The notes beneath the pieces are model-generated. The model saw nothing but the letters and a program-made list of their open reading frames with translations. It did not search any database and had not been told where the DNA came from. From the NCBI GenBank assembly GCA_016865505.2, contig AP025252.1, positions 1,178,001 to 1,242,000 of the forward strand: a stretch of 64,000 bases of DNA, written 5' to 3'. Position numbers and translations under genes: made by a program. Each line of letters opens with the position of its first letter. The stretch's first letter is position 1. Shown here in pieces: positions 34,813-45,100 of this stretch. This DNA comes from Bryobacterales bacterium F-183 (GTDB lineage: Bacteria > Acidobacteriota > Terriglobia > Bryobacterales > Bryobacteraceae).

Positions 34813-35574
34813 ATGGCAAAGTCGATTTGCCAGTTGCCTGCGTTCTCGCCGGTGGCGGTGAAGCTGATGGCCATGTTGGGTCAGGAAGACCTGCGTTTCC
34901 GTGAAGTTGCGGAGATTCTGCAGGTGGACGCAGCGCTCACCACAGGTTTGTTACGGCTGGCCAATACGGCGATGGTCGGGTCGCGCTATCCGGTAACAAG
35001 TGTGATGCAGGCGCTTGCCTTGCTGGGCGTGGAGCGGGTGGCGGCGCTTGTGGCGACACTGAGCCTTGGTACGTTTGTGCGTCCCGTAACGAAGATCGCG
35101 GTGTTCCCGCAGTTCTGGCGGCATAACCTGGCTACTGCTCTGGCGGCGACGGTGTATGCCCAAAAGCTGAATATGGATGCCGACCAGGCGTACCTGCATG
35201 GCCTGCTGCACGACATCGGGCGGTTGGGGATGCTGATGGCGTACCGGGATCAGTACGCGGCGCTGTACAACTACGGGTCCGACAACCTGGTGCCGCGGGA
35301 GCGGGAGCGGTTTGGGTTTGACCATGTGCAGGCAGGTACCTGGCTGGCGATTCTATGGAATCTGCCGGCGTCGCTCGCCGAGCCTAGCGTCATCGAGGGT
35401 TCGCCGCTGTTGGCGGAGCTTGCCTGTAACGCCGCGACCACTGCGGGGTACGGGATTCTGCCGCCGCCGAATCCGCTTCCCGAGGTGGAGCCGAACAGCC
35501 AGGAAGCGCACATCCGCGAGTTCCTGAATGAGAAGGTGTCGCTGTACGAGAAGGCGTACAGCATTATGGGCTAG
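34813..35574 (+). CDS. HDOD-domain signalling protein
   Basis: The 253-aa protein is an HDOD domain (about residues 5-205): ICQLPAFSPVAVKLMAML, ILQVDAALTTGLLRLANTA and HGLLHDIGRLGMLMAY. The HD motif is partly kept (HDIG), but HDOD proteins usually lack hydrolase activity and act in signalling or stress output. No partner domain is fused. I chose ATG 34,813 (GGGAG just upstream, family-like start) over ATG 34,729, whose extra 28 residues look non-coding. It ends before a strong terminator. Confidence 0.8.
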   Translation: MAKSICQLPAFSPVAVKLMAMLGQEDLRFREVAEILQVDAALTTGLLRLANTAMVGSRYPVTSVMQALALLGVERVAALVATLSLGTFVRPVTKIAVFPQFWRHNLATALAATVYAQKLNMDADQAYLHGLLHDIGRLGMLMAYRDQYAALYNYGSDNLVPRERERFGFDHVQAGTWLAILWNLPASLAEPSVIEGSPLLAELACNAATTAGYGILPPPNPLPEVEPNSQEAHIREFLNEKVSLYEKAYSIMG

Positions 35575-35605
35575 TTGCTGCCCTTCGAACAAGGTCCAAA
35601 AAGAA

Positions 35606-35643
35606 AGAGGCCGGGACGCTCCGTAGAGCTTGTCCCGGCCTCT
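35606..35643. terminator. Bidirectional rho-independent terminator
   Basis: A perfect 12-bp stem, AGAGGCCGGGAC (35,606-35,617) with its complement at 35,632-35,643, encloses a 14-base loop. On the minus strand it is followed by CTTTCTTTTTGG and on the plus strand by a weaker T-rich stretch. It lies between the convergent HDOD gene and the lpdA-lipB-E2 operon and should end both. Confidence 0.9.
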
Positions 35644-35665
35644 TCTGCGTTTTGCGTTCTAACTA

Positions 35666-37048
35666 CTAGAGGACTTCTTCGGACCAGTTCTCGAGGACCT
35701 GCTTGATCTTGCCCACGAACTGATCGGCGAGCGCGCCGTCGATCAGGCGATGGTCAAAGGTGAGGGCGAGGTAGGCGATGGAGCGGATGGCGATGGCGTC
35801 GTCGATCACCACCGGTTGCTTTTCCACCGTACCGATGCCGAGGATCGCCACTTGCGGCTGGTTGATCACCGGCGTCGCGAACACGCTGCCGAAGCTGCCG
35901 AAGTTGGTGATGGAGAAGGTGCCACCGGCCACTTCATCGGGCTTCAACTGCTTGCTGCGGGCGCGGGTGGACAGGTCCACGATGGAGCGCTGGAGGCCGG
36001 CCACATTCTTTTCGTCCGCGTTCTTGATGACCGGGACGATCAGGCCGTTGCCGCCGTCGAGCGCCACTGCCATACCCAGGTTGACGTCGTTGTAGTACAC
36101 GACGTTGGTGTCCTGGATGGAGGCGTTGAGGATCGGGAACTGGCGCAGAGCCACGGTGGTGGCGCGCATGATGAACGACAGGTACGTGAGGCTGAAGCCG
36201 TAGCGTTCCTGGAACGTCGCCTTGTTGCGATCGCGCATCTTGGCGACCTTGGTCATGTCCACCTTGTGTACGGTGGTGACATGGGCCGAGGTTTGCTTGG
36301 AGAACACCATGTGTTCGGCGATCTTGCGGCGCATGGTGGACATGGGTTCCACACGGGTGCGCGGCGCTTCGGCGCGGGGTAGCGGCGTGGTGGGTACGGG
36401 CGCTGCCGGGGCAGGTGCAGCGGCAACGGGAGCAGGAGCCGGAGCGGCAGCGGGCTGCGCCATGGTGCGGGCACCCTGGGCGGCCATGTAATTCTCTACG
36501 TCCAGCTTGGTGATGCGTCCACCGGCGCCGGTGCCACGGACGGCCTTGAGGTCGATGCCGAACTCGCGCGCCATCTTGCGGACGAGCGGGGAAAGCGGAC
36601 CCTGGGGATCGTCATCGCTGCCTTCTTCTTCCGCTGCGGGAGCAGGAGCGGGAGCCGGAGCAGGTGCTGGGGGCGGCGGAGGTGGCGGTGGCGGAGGTGC
36701 GGGAGCAGCAGCCACGGGAGCAGGAGCGGGTGCCGGCGGTGGTGGCGGAGGAGGAGGCGGAGGCGGGGGCGGAGGTGCAGCAGCCGCAGCGGGGGCAGGG
36801 GCAGGAGCGGCGGCGCCATCGCCAATGCGCCCGACAACCGTGTTGATGCCGACCGTCGTACCTTCCTGAACCAGAATCTCGGTGAGGGTTCCGGCAGCGG
36901 GCGACGGGATTTCGGTGTCCACCTTGTCCGTCGAAATTTCAAAGAGCGGCTCGTCGCGCTCCACTTTGTCGCCGGGCTTCTTCAGCCACTTGGTTAGCGT
37001 ACCTTCGACAATACTTTCGCCCATTTGGGGCATTACGACGTCAGTCAT
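35666..37048 (-). CDS. 2-oxoacid dehydrogenase E2, dihydrolipoyl acyltransferase
   Basis: The 460-aa protein has an N-terminal lipoyl domain (about 1-78, Lys in EISTDKVDTEIPSP) and an unusually long Ala/Pro linker (about 80-150) with runs of eight or more prolines. A peripheral-subunit-binding domain (about 152-190, SPLVRKMAREFGIDLKAVRG) and the CoA acyltransferase domain with the catalytic TFDHRLIDG follow. It may belong to pyruvate, 2-oxoglutarate or branched-chain complexes; the sequence alone does not decide and no E1 gene is adjacent. Its ATG overlaps lipB, and the operon ends at the terminator downstream. Confidence 0.92.
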   Translation of the reverse strand: MTDVVMPQMGESIVEGTLTKWLKKPGDKVERDEPLFEISTDKVDTEIPSPAAGTLTEILVQEGTTVGINTVVGRIGDGAAAPAPAPAAAAAPPPPPPPPPPPPPPAPAPAPVAAAPAPPPPPPPPPPAPAPAPAPAPAAEEEGSDDDPQGPLSPLVRKMAREFGIDLKAVRGTGAGGRITKLDVENYMAAQGARTMAQPAAAPAPAPVAAAPAPAAPVPTTPLPRAEAPRTRVEPMSTMRRKIAEHMVFSKQTSAHVTTVHKVDMTKVAKMRDRNKATFQERYGFSLTYLSFIMRATTVALRQFPILNASIQDTNVVYYNDVNLGMAVALDGGNGLIVPVIKNADEKNVAGLQRSIVDLSTRARSKQLKPDEVAGGTFSITNFGSFGSVFATPVINQPQVAILGIGTVEKQPVVIDDAIAIRSIAYLALTFDHRLIDGALADQFVGKIKQVLENWSEEVL

Positions 37049-37737
37049 TTGGTCTCCGTGAGAACTAGTGAATCTTCTTCTTGGTGGACACTTGCATGTC
37101 CGAAAATGTTCGCGGCGCGGCTTGCAATTTCTGCCATTAATGCGGCACGGGAAACAGCGATGCCATGCGCCTCAATCGACGTCACCGGCCGAGTGAGCCC
37201 GCAAGGAACAATGTACCGGAAATAGGACAGGTCGGTGGTGTGGTTGAGAGCGAAGCCGTGGGTGGTGACCCAGCGGCTGATGTGTACGCCAATGGCGCAG
37301 ATCTTGCCTTGGCTGGTCCAGACGCCGGTGGCCGAAGGGTCCCGCCAGCTTTCGATACCGATGCCGGCGAGGGTGCCGATGATCACATCCTCTACCGCGC
37401 GGATGTAGGCGACGACGTCGCGTTTCCAATCGCGCAGATCGAAGATGGGATAGCCGACGATCTGGCCTGGACCGTGATATGTGACATCCCCGCCCCGGTT
37501 GGTGAGTTCGTAGGCGATGCCCGCGCGACGCAGCATTTCCGGGTTGGCCAGGATGTTCGCTTCCTTGCCATTGCGGCCCATGGTGACCACGTGCGGGTGT
37601 TCGACAAACAGCAGTTGATCGGGAATCGATTGCGCTTTGCGGAGCGCTTCGTACTCCTTCTGCTGCAAGTACGCCTCGGCCCAGGACATCAGGCCGAGGT
37701 CACGTACTTCGAGTTGTCTAGCCGCGGGTAAAGACAC
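37045..37737 (-). CDS. lipB: Octanoyl-[ACP]:protein N-octanoyltransferase
   Basis: The 230-aa LipB carries NRGGDVTYHGPGQIVGYPI, KICAIGVHISRWVTTHG, FALNHTTDLSYF and the catalytic Cys in IVPCGL. It transfers octanoate from ACP to the lipoyl domains of E2 and GcvH, the first step of lipoate assembly. It lies between lpdA and E2 in an overlapping operon, so it can modify the E2 encoded next to it. No lipA is present in the window. Confidence 0.95.
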   Translation of the reverse strand: MSLPAARQLEVRDLGLMSWAEAYLQQKEYEALRKAQSIPDQLLFVEHPHVVTMGRNGKEANILANPEMLRRAGIAYELTNRGGDVTYHGPGQIVGYPIFDLRDWKRDVVAYIRAVEDVIIGTLAGIGIESWRDPSATGVWTSQGKICAIGVHISRWVTTHGFALNHTTDLSYFRYIVPCGLTRPVTSIEAHGIAVSRAALMAEIASRAANIFGHASVHQEEDSLVLTETK

Positions 37738-37740
37738 GTA

Positions 37741-39150
37741 TTAGAAGTTAATGGCTTGTCCGTATACGGCGTTGAACGCTTCACCCAGGGCTTCATAGGT
37801 CGTCGGGTGGGCGTGAATCGTATTGATCAGCGTATCGACCGTCGCTTCGGCTTCCATAGCTGCCACGGCTTCGGCGATCAGCTCATAGGCGTGGGGTCCG
37901 ATGATGTGGACGCCCAGAATCTCACCGAACTTACCATCGGCGACAACCTTTACAAAGCCGTCGTGCATGCCGAGGATTTCCGCCTTAGAGTTGGCGATGA
38001 AGGGGAACTTGCCGACCTTGACGTCGTAACCCTGGGCGCGGGCCTGGGCTTCGGTCAAACCGACGGACCCGATGCCGGGTTCGGTGTAGGTAGCGCCGGG
38101 GATACGGTTGCGGTTGATGGGCTTGACGGGCTTGCCGGCGATAGCGGCACAGGCCACCATGCCTTCCGCGCTAGCGACGTGCGCGAGCTGTGGGGTGCCA
38201 GCCACGATGTCGCCGATGGCGTACACGTTGGGTTCCGCAGTCTGCTGGTTCTGGTCTACCTTGATGAAGCCGCGGTCGAGCTGGACGGCGCTGGTCTCAA
38301 GGCCGACGTTTTCGGTGTTGGGCTTGCGTCCAATGGCGACGAGGAGGCATTCGGCTTCCATCTCTTCCACCTGGCCGTTGGCGAGGGTGGCGGTGAGGGC
38401 GACGCCGTTGGCAGTGTGACGGATGTTTTCCGCCTTGGTGCCGGTTTCGCAGCGGATGCCGTGCTTCTTGAAGAACTTTTCGAGTTCCTTGGAGACTTCT
38501 TCGTCCTCGACGGGTACGAGCCGGGGCAGCATTTCGAGTACGGTGACCTTGCTGCCGAAGCGGGAGAAGATCGACGCGAACTCCACGCCTACGGCACCGG
38601 CGCCGATGACCAGCATGCTCTGCGGGACGTGCTGGAGGTTGAGGATTTCGATGTTGGTGAAGATGCGCAGCGGATCGGGCTGCAAACCGGGAAGCATGCG
38701 AGCTTCGGAACCAGTGGCCAGGATGACGTTCTTGGCTTCGTACTCTTCGACGCCGCGTTCGGAGTGGACCTGGATCTTCTTGGTGCCGCTCGGGTTGGTG
38801 CCGGCGAGCTTGCCGTACCCCTTGATGACATCGACCTTGTTCTTCTTCATCAGGAATTCGACGCCGCGGGCGTGCTTGGACACGATCTTGCCCTTGCGCG
38901 CGCTGACGGCGGGCAGGTTCAGGCGAGCGTTGTCGCAGCTGATGCCCTGTTCTTCCGGATGCTTGAAGTAGTCCCACACCTCGGCCGAGTGGAGCAGAGC
39001 CTTGGTCGGGATGCAGCCCACGTGGAGGCAGGTGCCGCCCAGGTACTTGTCTTTCTCAATGAGGGCGGTTTTGAGGCCGTACTGGCCGGCGCGTACCGCG
39101 GCGGAATAGCCTCCGGGTCCGCTCCCGATTACGATTACGTCGTATGTCAT
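37741..39150 (-). CDS. lpdA: Dihydrolipoyl dehydrogenase (E3)
   Basis: The 469-aa flavoprotein has the FAD motif VIGSGPGGYSAA, the redox-active disulfide GGTCLHVGCIPTK, the NAD motif VIGAGAVGVEFAS, the second FAD motif YAIGDI and the C-terminal His-Glu pair in HAHPTTYEAL. It reoxidises dihydrolipoyl-E2. First gene of the lpdA-lipB-E2 operon, with three bases to lipB. Confidence 0.96.
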   Translation of the reverse strand: MTYDVIVIGSGPGGYSAAVRAGQYGLKTALIEKDKYLGGTCLHVGCIPTKALLHSAEVWDYFKHPEEQGISCDNARLNLPAVSARKGKIVSKHARGVEFLMKKNKVDVIKGYGKLAGTNPSGTKKIQVHSERGVEEYEAKNVILATGSEARMLPGLQPDPLRIFTNIEILNLQHVPQSMLVIGAGAVGVEFASIFSRFGSKVTVLEMLPRLVPVEDEEVSKELEKFFKKHGIRCETGTKAENIRHTANGVALTATLANGQVEEMEAECLLVAIGRKPNTENVGLETSAVQLDRGFIKVDQNQQTAEPNVYAIGDIVAGTPQLAHVASAEGMVACAAIAGKPVKPINRNRIPGATYTEPGIGSVGLTEAQARAQGYDVKVGKFPFIANSKAEILGMHDGFVKVVADGKFGEILGVHIIGPHAYELIAEAVAAMEAEATVDTLINTIHAHPTTYEALGEAFNAVYGQAINF

Positions 39151-39280
39151 GGGGTTGAGGATGAAAGTCTTGCTTGGTAGAGCTACTTTTAGTCTACCGC
39201 CGAGCGGTGTTCGCTGTTTTGCTGGTGTGTCTGTGGATCACGATGGGTTTATCCGCCGCCGTGTGGCGGGCGAGCCACAA

Positions 39281-39307
39281 TTTTTGCACAACCCACTTTT
39301 TGCACAA
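39281..39307. repeat. Tandem 11-bp direct repeat upstream of a secreted-protein gene
   Basis: TTTTTGCACAA occurs at 39,281-39,291 and again at 39,297-39,307, a 16-bp period, ending 26 bp before the next ATG. It lies in the divergent region between lpdA and the secreted-protein gene and may be a tandem regulator site or part of a promoter. Function not established. Confidence 0.4.
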
Positions 39308-39333
39308 TCCTAAGACTGGTACACTCGGCAACC

Positions 39334-40320
39334 ATGCGGACCATAGCGCTTCTTCTTTTGCTTGGGGGTGCCTGGGCAGGCTCGGCGCAAACTGCTGGGT
39401 CCGCGCCTCGGGTGTTTCGCGCGAATGCGACTCTGAGGACGCCAGCGCTGATCGGCCATGAGACTTTTGTCAGCGGATCAAAAGAGAAGATCGAGACCGC
39501 GACGCTGCGCGAGGTGACGCTGGATGCTGCCGAACTGGCGTTGGTCTTTGCGAACCGGCACGAGATCGTAGTGGCCGGCAAGGGCGAAAAGCTGCTGATT
39601 TTGCGAGGGCGGATCGGGAATCCCGAGAAAACGACCTCGTTCTCGTTGAGTGCGTCGGATGCGGTGGGGTTTGCACTTTGGGAGCGGTACCGGATTCCCG
39701 GCCAGCTTAAACATGTCTCGCACTTCAATCCAGATACGCTGAAGCAGTTGCAGGGACATCTGAAACCGGGCGAATCCACAAAGTTCGTGGGCGTTTGGCG
39801 GGTGCCCGCGGATTGGACCGACTTTCGCATCGGCTTATACACGGGCAAGCCCATCAAGATCGCCTGGTACGATCTGACGGATGTAATTCAGCCGATCCGC
39901 GGTTCGATATTTGCATCGGTCGACGGGCGGTCTACGATTGAGGTCGCGAAGGTGCCGGCGGGTAAGGCGTTCGATCTGGACGGTTTGGAGTTGCAGATTA
40001 CCGGGGTGCGGTACGACAGCGTGCAGCGGGGGTACGTGATGCTGGTGCGGGTCACGAACAAAGGGCACCTGGTTCCGGCGCGCTGGGGTTGGCAGTACTT
40101 CGGTACGGAATTGCTTAGCGGGGTGTCCGGTTCGCCACTGCGTTCGTATCCGGACATTGTGGATGAACGCACCGGCAAGAGCTGGGGTGGTGATCTGCCT
40201 GCCGAGGCGACGATGCAGGCGCGATTCCTGTTTCCTGCGAGTGATGCCGGTGGGATTGCGTCGGGATTGCTACGGATTACCGTGAACGCCACGGGTCGCG
40301 TTGTGGAGGCGGCGTTCTGA
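39334..40320 (+). CDS. Secreted protein of unknown function
   Basis: The 328-aa protein has an N-terminal signal peptide (MRTIALLLLLGGAWAGSAQ) and then beta-rich sequence without a family I recognise. Stretches such as LLILRGRIGNPEKTTSFS and YVMLVRVTNKGHLVPARWGW look like two beta-sandwich domains, so an extracytoplasmic role is likely. It stands alone, divergent from lpdA, with the tandem TTTTTGCACAA repeat upstream. Confidence 0.7.
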   Translation: MRTIALLLLLGGAWAGSAQTAGSAPRVFRANATLRTPALIGHETFVSGSKEKIETATLREVTLDAAELALVFANRHEIVVAGKGEKLLILRGRIGNPEKTTSFSLSASDAVGFALWERYRIPGQLKHVSHFNPDTLKQLQGHLKPGESTKFVGVWRVPADWTDFRIGLYTGKPIKIAWYDLTDVIQPIRGSIFASVDGRSTIEVAKVPAGKAFDLDGLELQITGVRYDSVQRGYVMLVRVTNKGHLVPARWGWQYFGTELLSGVSGSPLRSYPDIVDERTGKSWGGDLPAEATMQARFLFPASDAGGIASGLLRITVNATGRVVEAAF

Positions 40321-40870
40321 TCGTACTTGGGCGTGACTGCCCACTGTTCTGTTGCGAAGAAGGCAATGCTGTCCTGACGCACCAGCATCAGGCGATGCTT
40401 GCGGATCCTTGCGGCGACTTGTCTTTCTGAAAGAGCGCTGCCTCCCGAGGGGAATGGGCTGAATTTCCACCATCCGGATTCGGAGCTTGGGTCCATGTTG
40501 GACATCGCCAAAACGGAGGTCCTGCCGGAGGGTTCTGTGATGGCGACGAACAAGCTACTATCCATGTCCGAGTAGAACGGTACTTCTACGATGCGGCCTT
40601 GCGTGGTTAGCCCCTGGCTCTGGATGGCTCGGGCCAAGGTTGCCCGCCACTTTGGGGCTACCTTGCGCCGAACGGCGTTGGGCAGCGTCAGGCCCCGTCG
40701 AGAGAGGCTGATCACTTCACATGTTCGCCGGCCTGCCAAAGTGCGGCGGTCAGCAGCGAATCCACCATGAGACCCGTTCTTGTATTGGGCTCCAGCAACT
40801 TGGGATCGCACTCCGCGGCCATCAATGACGCAAGCTGGACGAGGGGGAGCAGTACAGCTACACCCGGCAT
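40321..40870 (-). pseudogene. Secreted protein gene split by a frame change, possibly decayed
   Basis: From ATG 40,870 a good signal peptide is encoded (MPGVAVLLPLVQLASLMAAEC), then LLEPNTRTGLMVDSLLTAAL up to a TGA at 40,712. Coding continues in the next frame (VISLSRRGLTLPNAVRRKV and onward) to about 40,321. It then runs on without a stop into sequence antisense to the upstream gene. The two frames meet as GTGA, so they could be two coupled short genes, but one gene broken by a frameshift and a lost stop is simpler. It lies four bases after the class V aminotransferase gene. Confidence 0.45.
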
Positions 40871-40874
40871 TGGC

Positions 40875-42101
40875 TCACACCAACTTTCGGGCGTCGCGGA
40901 GCGCCTCTGCAAGCTTGTCCACTTCCTCGATGGTGTTCGCCAGCGAAGGCGAGATGCGGATGCCTTTGAATTCCTGGGTACGGCGCGTGATGTCCATTGT
41001 GAGGATGCCTCGCTTGTCGAGCAGTGCTTTGCGGAGGGCTCCCGAGTTGAGGCCCTCTACTTCTACGCAGGTGATACCGCAGCTTTGGGTCTTGCCAAAC
41101 GCCGTGTGGAAGCGGATGCCGGGTGTACCCTTTACGGCGTCCACCCAGCGCTGGGTGAGGTAGCGATGGCGGGCTTCTTTGGCGGTTGATCCCAATGAAT
41201 TGTGGAAGGCGATGGCGTCCCCGATGGCGAGGATTGACTCAGACCATGTGCCGTAGAGTTCGAACTTGCGGATGTCCTCTTTGGGGCGGGTGCCGCCCGA
41301 GGCAAAAAGCGGCCATACCTTGCCGATCTTGTCGCGCTTGATGTACAGCATGCCGGAGCCTTTGGGCGCTTGCAGCCACTTGTGGAGGCTGGTGCCGAGG
41401 TAGTCGCATTCGAGGTCCGCGAGCTTGTATTCGGCGAGGGCGAAGCTTTGCGCGGCGTCCACCACCACCTCAATGCCTTTGGCGTGGGCCATGCGGGAGA
41501 GGTCCCGGATGGGGAACAGCTGGCCGTTCAGATTGATGGGGTGGGACACCAGGATCAGCTTGGTTTTGGCGGTGATCGCCTGTTCGAAGATGCGGACGAT
41601 TTGCGAGAGGTCTTCGCAGGGGACGGGTATCTTGAGCTTGCGGACCACTACGCCGTCGCGCTGTTCGCGCTGTTGTAAGGCGTCGAGCATCGCCCAGTAG
41701 TCGAGGGTTGTGGTGAGGACCTCGTCGCCTGATTTGAGTGGCAGGCCCAGCAGGATGGCGTTCAACGATTCGGTGGCGTTGCGCGTGATGGCGATCTCTT
41801 CCGGGTCCGCGCCGAACAGGGTGGCGAGGCCTTGGCGGATGGGTTCGAGTTGCGGACCGTAGCTGAAAATGGTCAAGGGTACGGCCTTTTCTTCCGACCA
41901 GACGTGCTTGATGTACGCGTCCGTGACGGGGCGGGGCGAGGTTCCAATGCCGGCGTGGTTGAAGTTGAGGATCTTGCGGTCCACCGGGTAGAGCGCGGCG
42001 ATTTCGCGCCAGGATTTTTCATCGGTGGGTCCCGACGGGGCGGCCTTCAAAGTGGAGACTGCGGCAGCAGCAAGTAACGACCGGCGGGAAAGAAAATCCA
42101 T
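40875..42101 (-). CDS. Tat-exported class V aminotransferase (isopenicillin N epimerase/cysteine desulfurase-like)
   Basis: The 408-aa protein begins MDFLSRRSLLAAAAVSTLKA, a twin-arginine signal. It then has a fold type I PLP domain with NHAGIGTSPRPVTDAY, ITRNATESLNAILLGLP, the PLP Asp in VVVDAAQSFAL and the PLP Lys in TSLHKWLQAPKGSGM. Such Tat-exported class V enzymes are common in this group; the substrate is unknown, and cysteine desulfurase or epimerase activity is only family analogy. The open frame extends to 42,248, but the Tat signal fixes ATG 42,101. It is divergent from the TonB-receptor gene (31 bp). Confidence 0.85.
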   Translation of the reverse strand: MDFLSRRSLLAAAAVSTLKAAPSGPTDEKSWREIAALYPVDRKILNFNHAGIGTSPRPVTDAYIKHVWSEEKAVPLTIFSYGPQLEPIRQGLATLFGADPEEIAITRNATESLNAILLGLPLKSGDEVLTTTLDYWAMLDALQQREQRDGVVVRKLKIPVPCEDLSQIVRIFEQAITAKTKLILVSHPINLNGQLFPIRDLSRMAHAKGIEVVVDAAQSFALAEYKLADLECDYLGTSLHKWLQAPKGSGMLYIKRDKIGKVWPLFASGGTRPKEDIRKFELYGTWSESILAIGDAIAFHNSLGSTAKEARHRYLTQRWVDAVKGTPGIRFHTAFGKTQSCGITCVEVEGLNSGALRKALLDKRGILTMDITRRTQEFKGIRISPSLANTIEEVDKLAEALRDARKLV

Positions 42102-42132
42102 TGGCAGATGGTAGCAGCGGATAATAAAGGCA

Positions 42133-45100
42133 ATGGGCAGTCGACTGGCAGTTGGGTTGTGTTTGGCGGTAAGTGGACTTTGGGGGCAGGTTACGAGCGG
42201 CTCCCTTTCCGGGTACGTGCTGGATCCTTCCGGGAAAAGTATTCCCAACGCTGAGCTGGTTTTGGAAGATGAGCTACGGCGGGTGAGCCGTACGTTGCGG
42301 ACCGATGCCGGTGGGTTCTATCAGTTCCGGCAGGTGGCGCCTGGGCGGTATACGCTTACCGGGTCGGCCGCCGGATTCAAGACCAATGCGGTACGCGGTG
42401 TGGAAATTCCTGTCGACTCGCACATCCGATACGATGCTGTGCTGACTGTGGCCGATGTTGGCTTTCAGGCGGAGGTCGCGTCGCAAGTGCTGCTGTCGGA
42501 ATCGCCCGAGTTGGGTGGCGTGGTGGGACGTACGCGGATGGAGCAGTTGCCGCTGAATCGCCGTGACTTTCTGCAGTTATCACAGCTGATGCCGGGTGTA
42601 CTGCCTCCGGTGCAGGGGTCGGAGTTGTCGGGGCGAGGGTCGTTTGCGATGCATGCCAATGGCGGGCGCGAGGAGTTCAACAACTTTCTGCTCGACGGTG
42701 TGGATAACAACGATCCGATCATCAATCGCTATAACCTGCAGCCTCCGGTGGATGCGATTCAGGAGTTTAAAATCGCCACCAATTCGTATAGCGCGGAGTA
42801 TGGGCGTAGCGCGGCGGGACAGGTGAACGTCGTGACGCGATCGGGGTCAAATGAGTGGCACGGGTTCGGGTATGAGTACTTCCGCAACCGTGTGCTCGAT
42901 GCGCGCAACTACTTCACGCCTGCGGAGGAGAAGAACAAGTACGCACGGCATCAGTTTGGTGCTGGTGTGGGTGGGGCGATCCGCAAAGACCGGACGTTTT
43001 TCTTTGCCAATGGCGACTGGTTCCGGGAGCGCGCGGGTGCGACGCGGGTGGCGAGTGTACCGTCGCTAGCGGTGCGGAACGGCGACCTGTCGGGGCTTGG
43101 CGCGACCGTGGTGGACCCGTTTACGCGGCAGCCGTTTGCGGGCAATCGGATTCCGGCCAGTCGGATTCATCCGCTGGCGTCGCGCGTGTTTGCGATGTTC
43201 CCGGTGCCCAATCTACCGGGCGAATCTGCGAACTTGATCGCACAGCCGACGGGGGTGGCCGATGAGTCCCAGTACAACGTGCGGGGCGACCATTACGCGA
43301 GTGCGAACGACGTCTTTACCTTGCGCTATAGCTATGGCAAGAAGTACCTGCGGGAGCCGTTTCCGGAAGATAGCCCGGGGGTGCCGGGGTTCGGCAACGA
43401 TGTTCGCGACCGCGGGCATAACGCGATGCTGCGGTATCAGAAGATCTTCAACGCGCGTACGGTGAACTCGCTGATGCTGGGGTTCAGCCGTTTGGAGCGC
43501 TCGGCGTTGCCGCAGAACGCGGGTACGGATGTGAATGCGCTGTGGGGCGTGAACTGGCTGCCCACGAATCCGGTGAATTGGGGTTTTCCTTCGGTTTCGA
43601 TCGCCGGGTACTCAGGCGCGGGCGATGTGACGGCGTTGCCGCTGGCTCGGGCCGCCAATACCTATCAGTTGCAGGATGGATTGAGCATTAACGCGGGTCG
43701 CCATGCGCTGCGGATCGGGTTTGAGGCGCGGCGGATTCAGCATAACGGGTATTTGAATCTGTTGACGCGCGGGTCCATGACGTTTTCCGGTGCATTGTCT
43801 GGGTCCGGCGCGAGCGATTTGCTGTTGGGCTTGCTGTCCTTCAGCTTGCAGGCTCGCGCGGACGCGATCCAGACCTTGCGTACGACGGCAACGAATTACT
43901 ACGTCCAGGACGATTGGAAGGTCGCGCGGAATCTGACCTTGAACCTGGGCGTGCGGTATGAGTACAACACGCCGTTTACCGATCCCACCAATCGCATGTC
44001 GGTGTTGAACATCGCTACTGGCGTGTTGAATCCGGTGGGGACCAACGGTGTGCCTCGCGGCGGGTACCGTCCGGATCGCAATAACATTGCGCCTCGTGTG
44101 GGACTGGCGTGGTCGCCGGGTGGCGGCAAGACGGCCGTTCGCGCGGGGTACGGCTTGTACTATGACTCGGGACTGATGAACGCGAATACGTCGCTGTACT
44201 TCAACCCGCCGTACTTCGATATCCGGGTGTTTTTCCCAACGCAGACATCGCTGGTGACATTGAGTGATCCTTTTCCGCGCACGTCTGGGATCACGCCTCC
44301 GGCCTCGTTGAGCACGTTGAGTCCGGACCTGACGCAGGCGTCGATGCATCACTGGAACGTCAGCTTGCAGCGGGATGTCACCGGGATTGGCGTGGTGAGT
44401 TTGGCGTACGCGGGGTCCAAGGGTACGCACCTGTTGCGGTCTCGCGACTTCAATCAGCCTGCGCCGGGTGCGGGTACGGTACAGGTGCGGCGGCCACTGC
44501 CGGCGTTCAGCAACATCTTTTTGGCGGAGAGTGGCGGCAACTCGAATTACAACTCGCTGCAGGCGATGGTGAACCGGCCGTTGCGACGTGGCGTGTCGCT
44601 GCTGGCGAGCTACACGTTTGGCAAGTCCATCGACGATACGTCCGCGTTTTTGGCAACCGGCGCGGACAAGAATTTTCCACAAAACAGCCGCGATTTCCGG
44701 GCGGAACGAGCGGTGTCGAGCTTTGACATCCGGCACCGGGCGAACATCGCGGCGACGTTTACGAAGTTGCCGCTGGGATTGCAGTCGAGCGTGATCCTGA
44801 GTGCGAATACGGGGCAGGCGTTGACGCCGATTCTGCGGTTCGACAACAGCAACACGGGCAACACCGGCGGTACGTACGGGAACGACAGGCCGAATGTGAT
44901 TGGGGATCCGAACAATGGTCCTAAGACGGCGGACCGCTGGTTCAACACGGGCGCGTTTGCGGTCCCTGCGCCGTTCACGTTTGGCAATGCGGGGCGGAAC
45001 ATTGTGCGAGGTCCGGGATTTGCGAGTACGGATGTGTCGCTGTTGCGGCGGTTCCGGTTGACGGACCGGGTGTCGCTGCAGATGGAAGGGCAGATTTTTA

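Noticed and set aside
36507-36869. Gly-rich plus-strand frame resembling a glycine-rich protein
   Set aside because: It is the antisense of the Ala/Pro linker of E2.
37756-39180. 474-codon plus-strand frame opposite lpdA
   Set aside because: Antisense of a certain enzyme gene; no domain.
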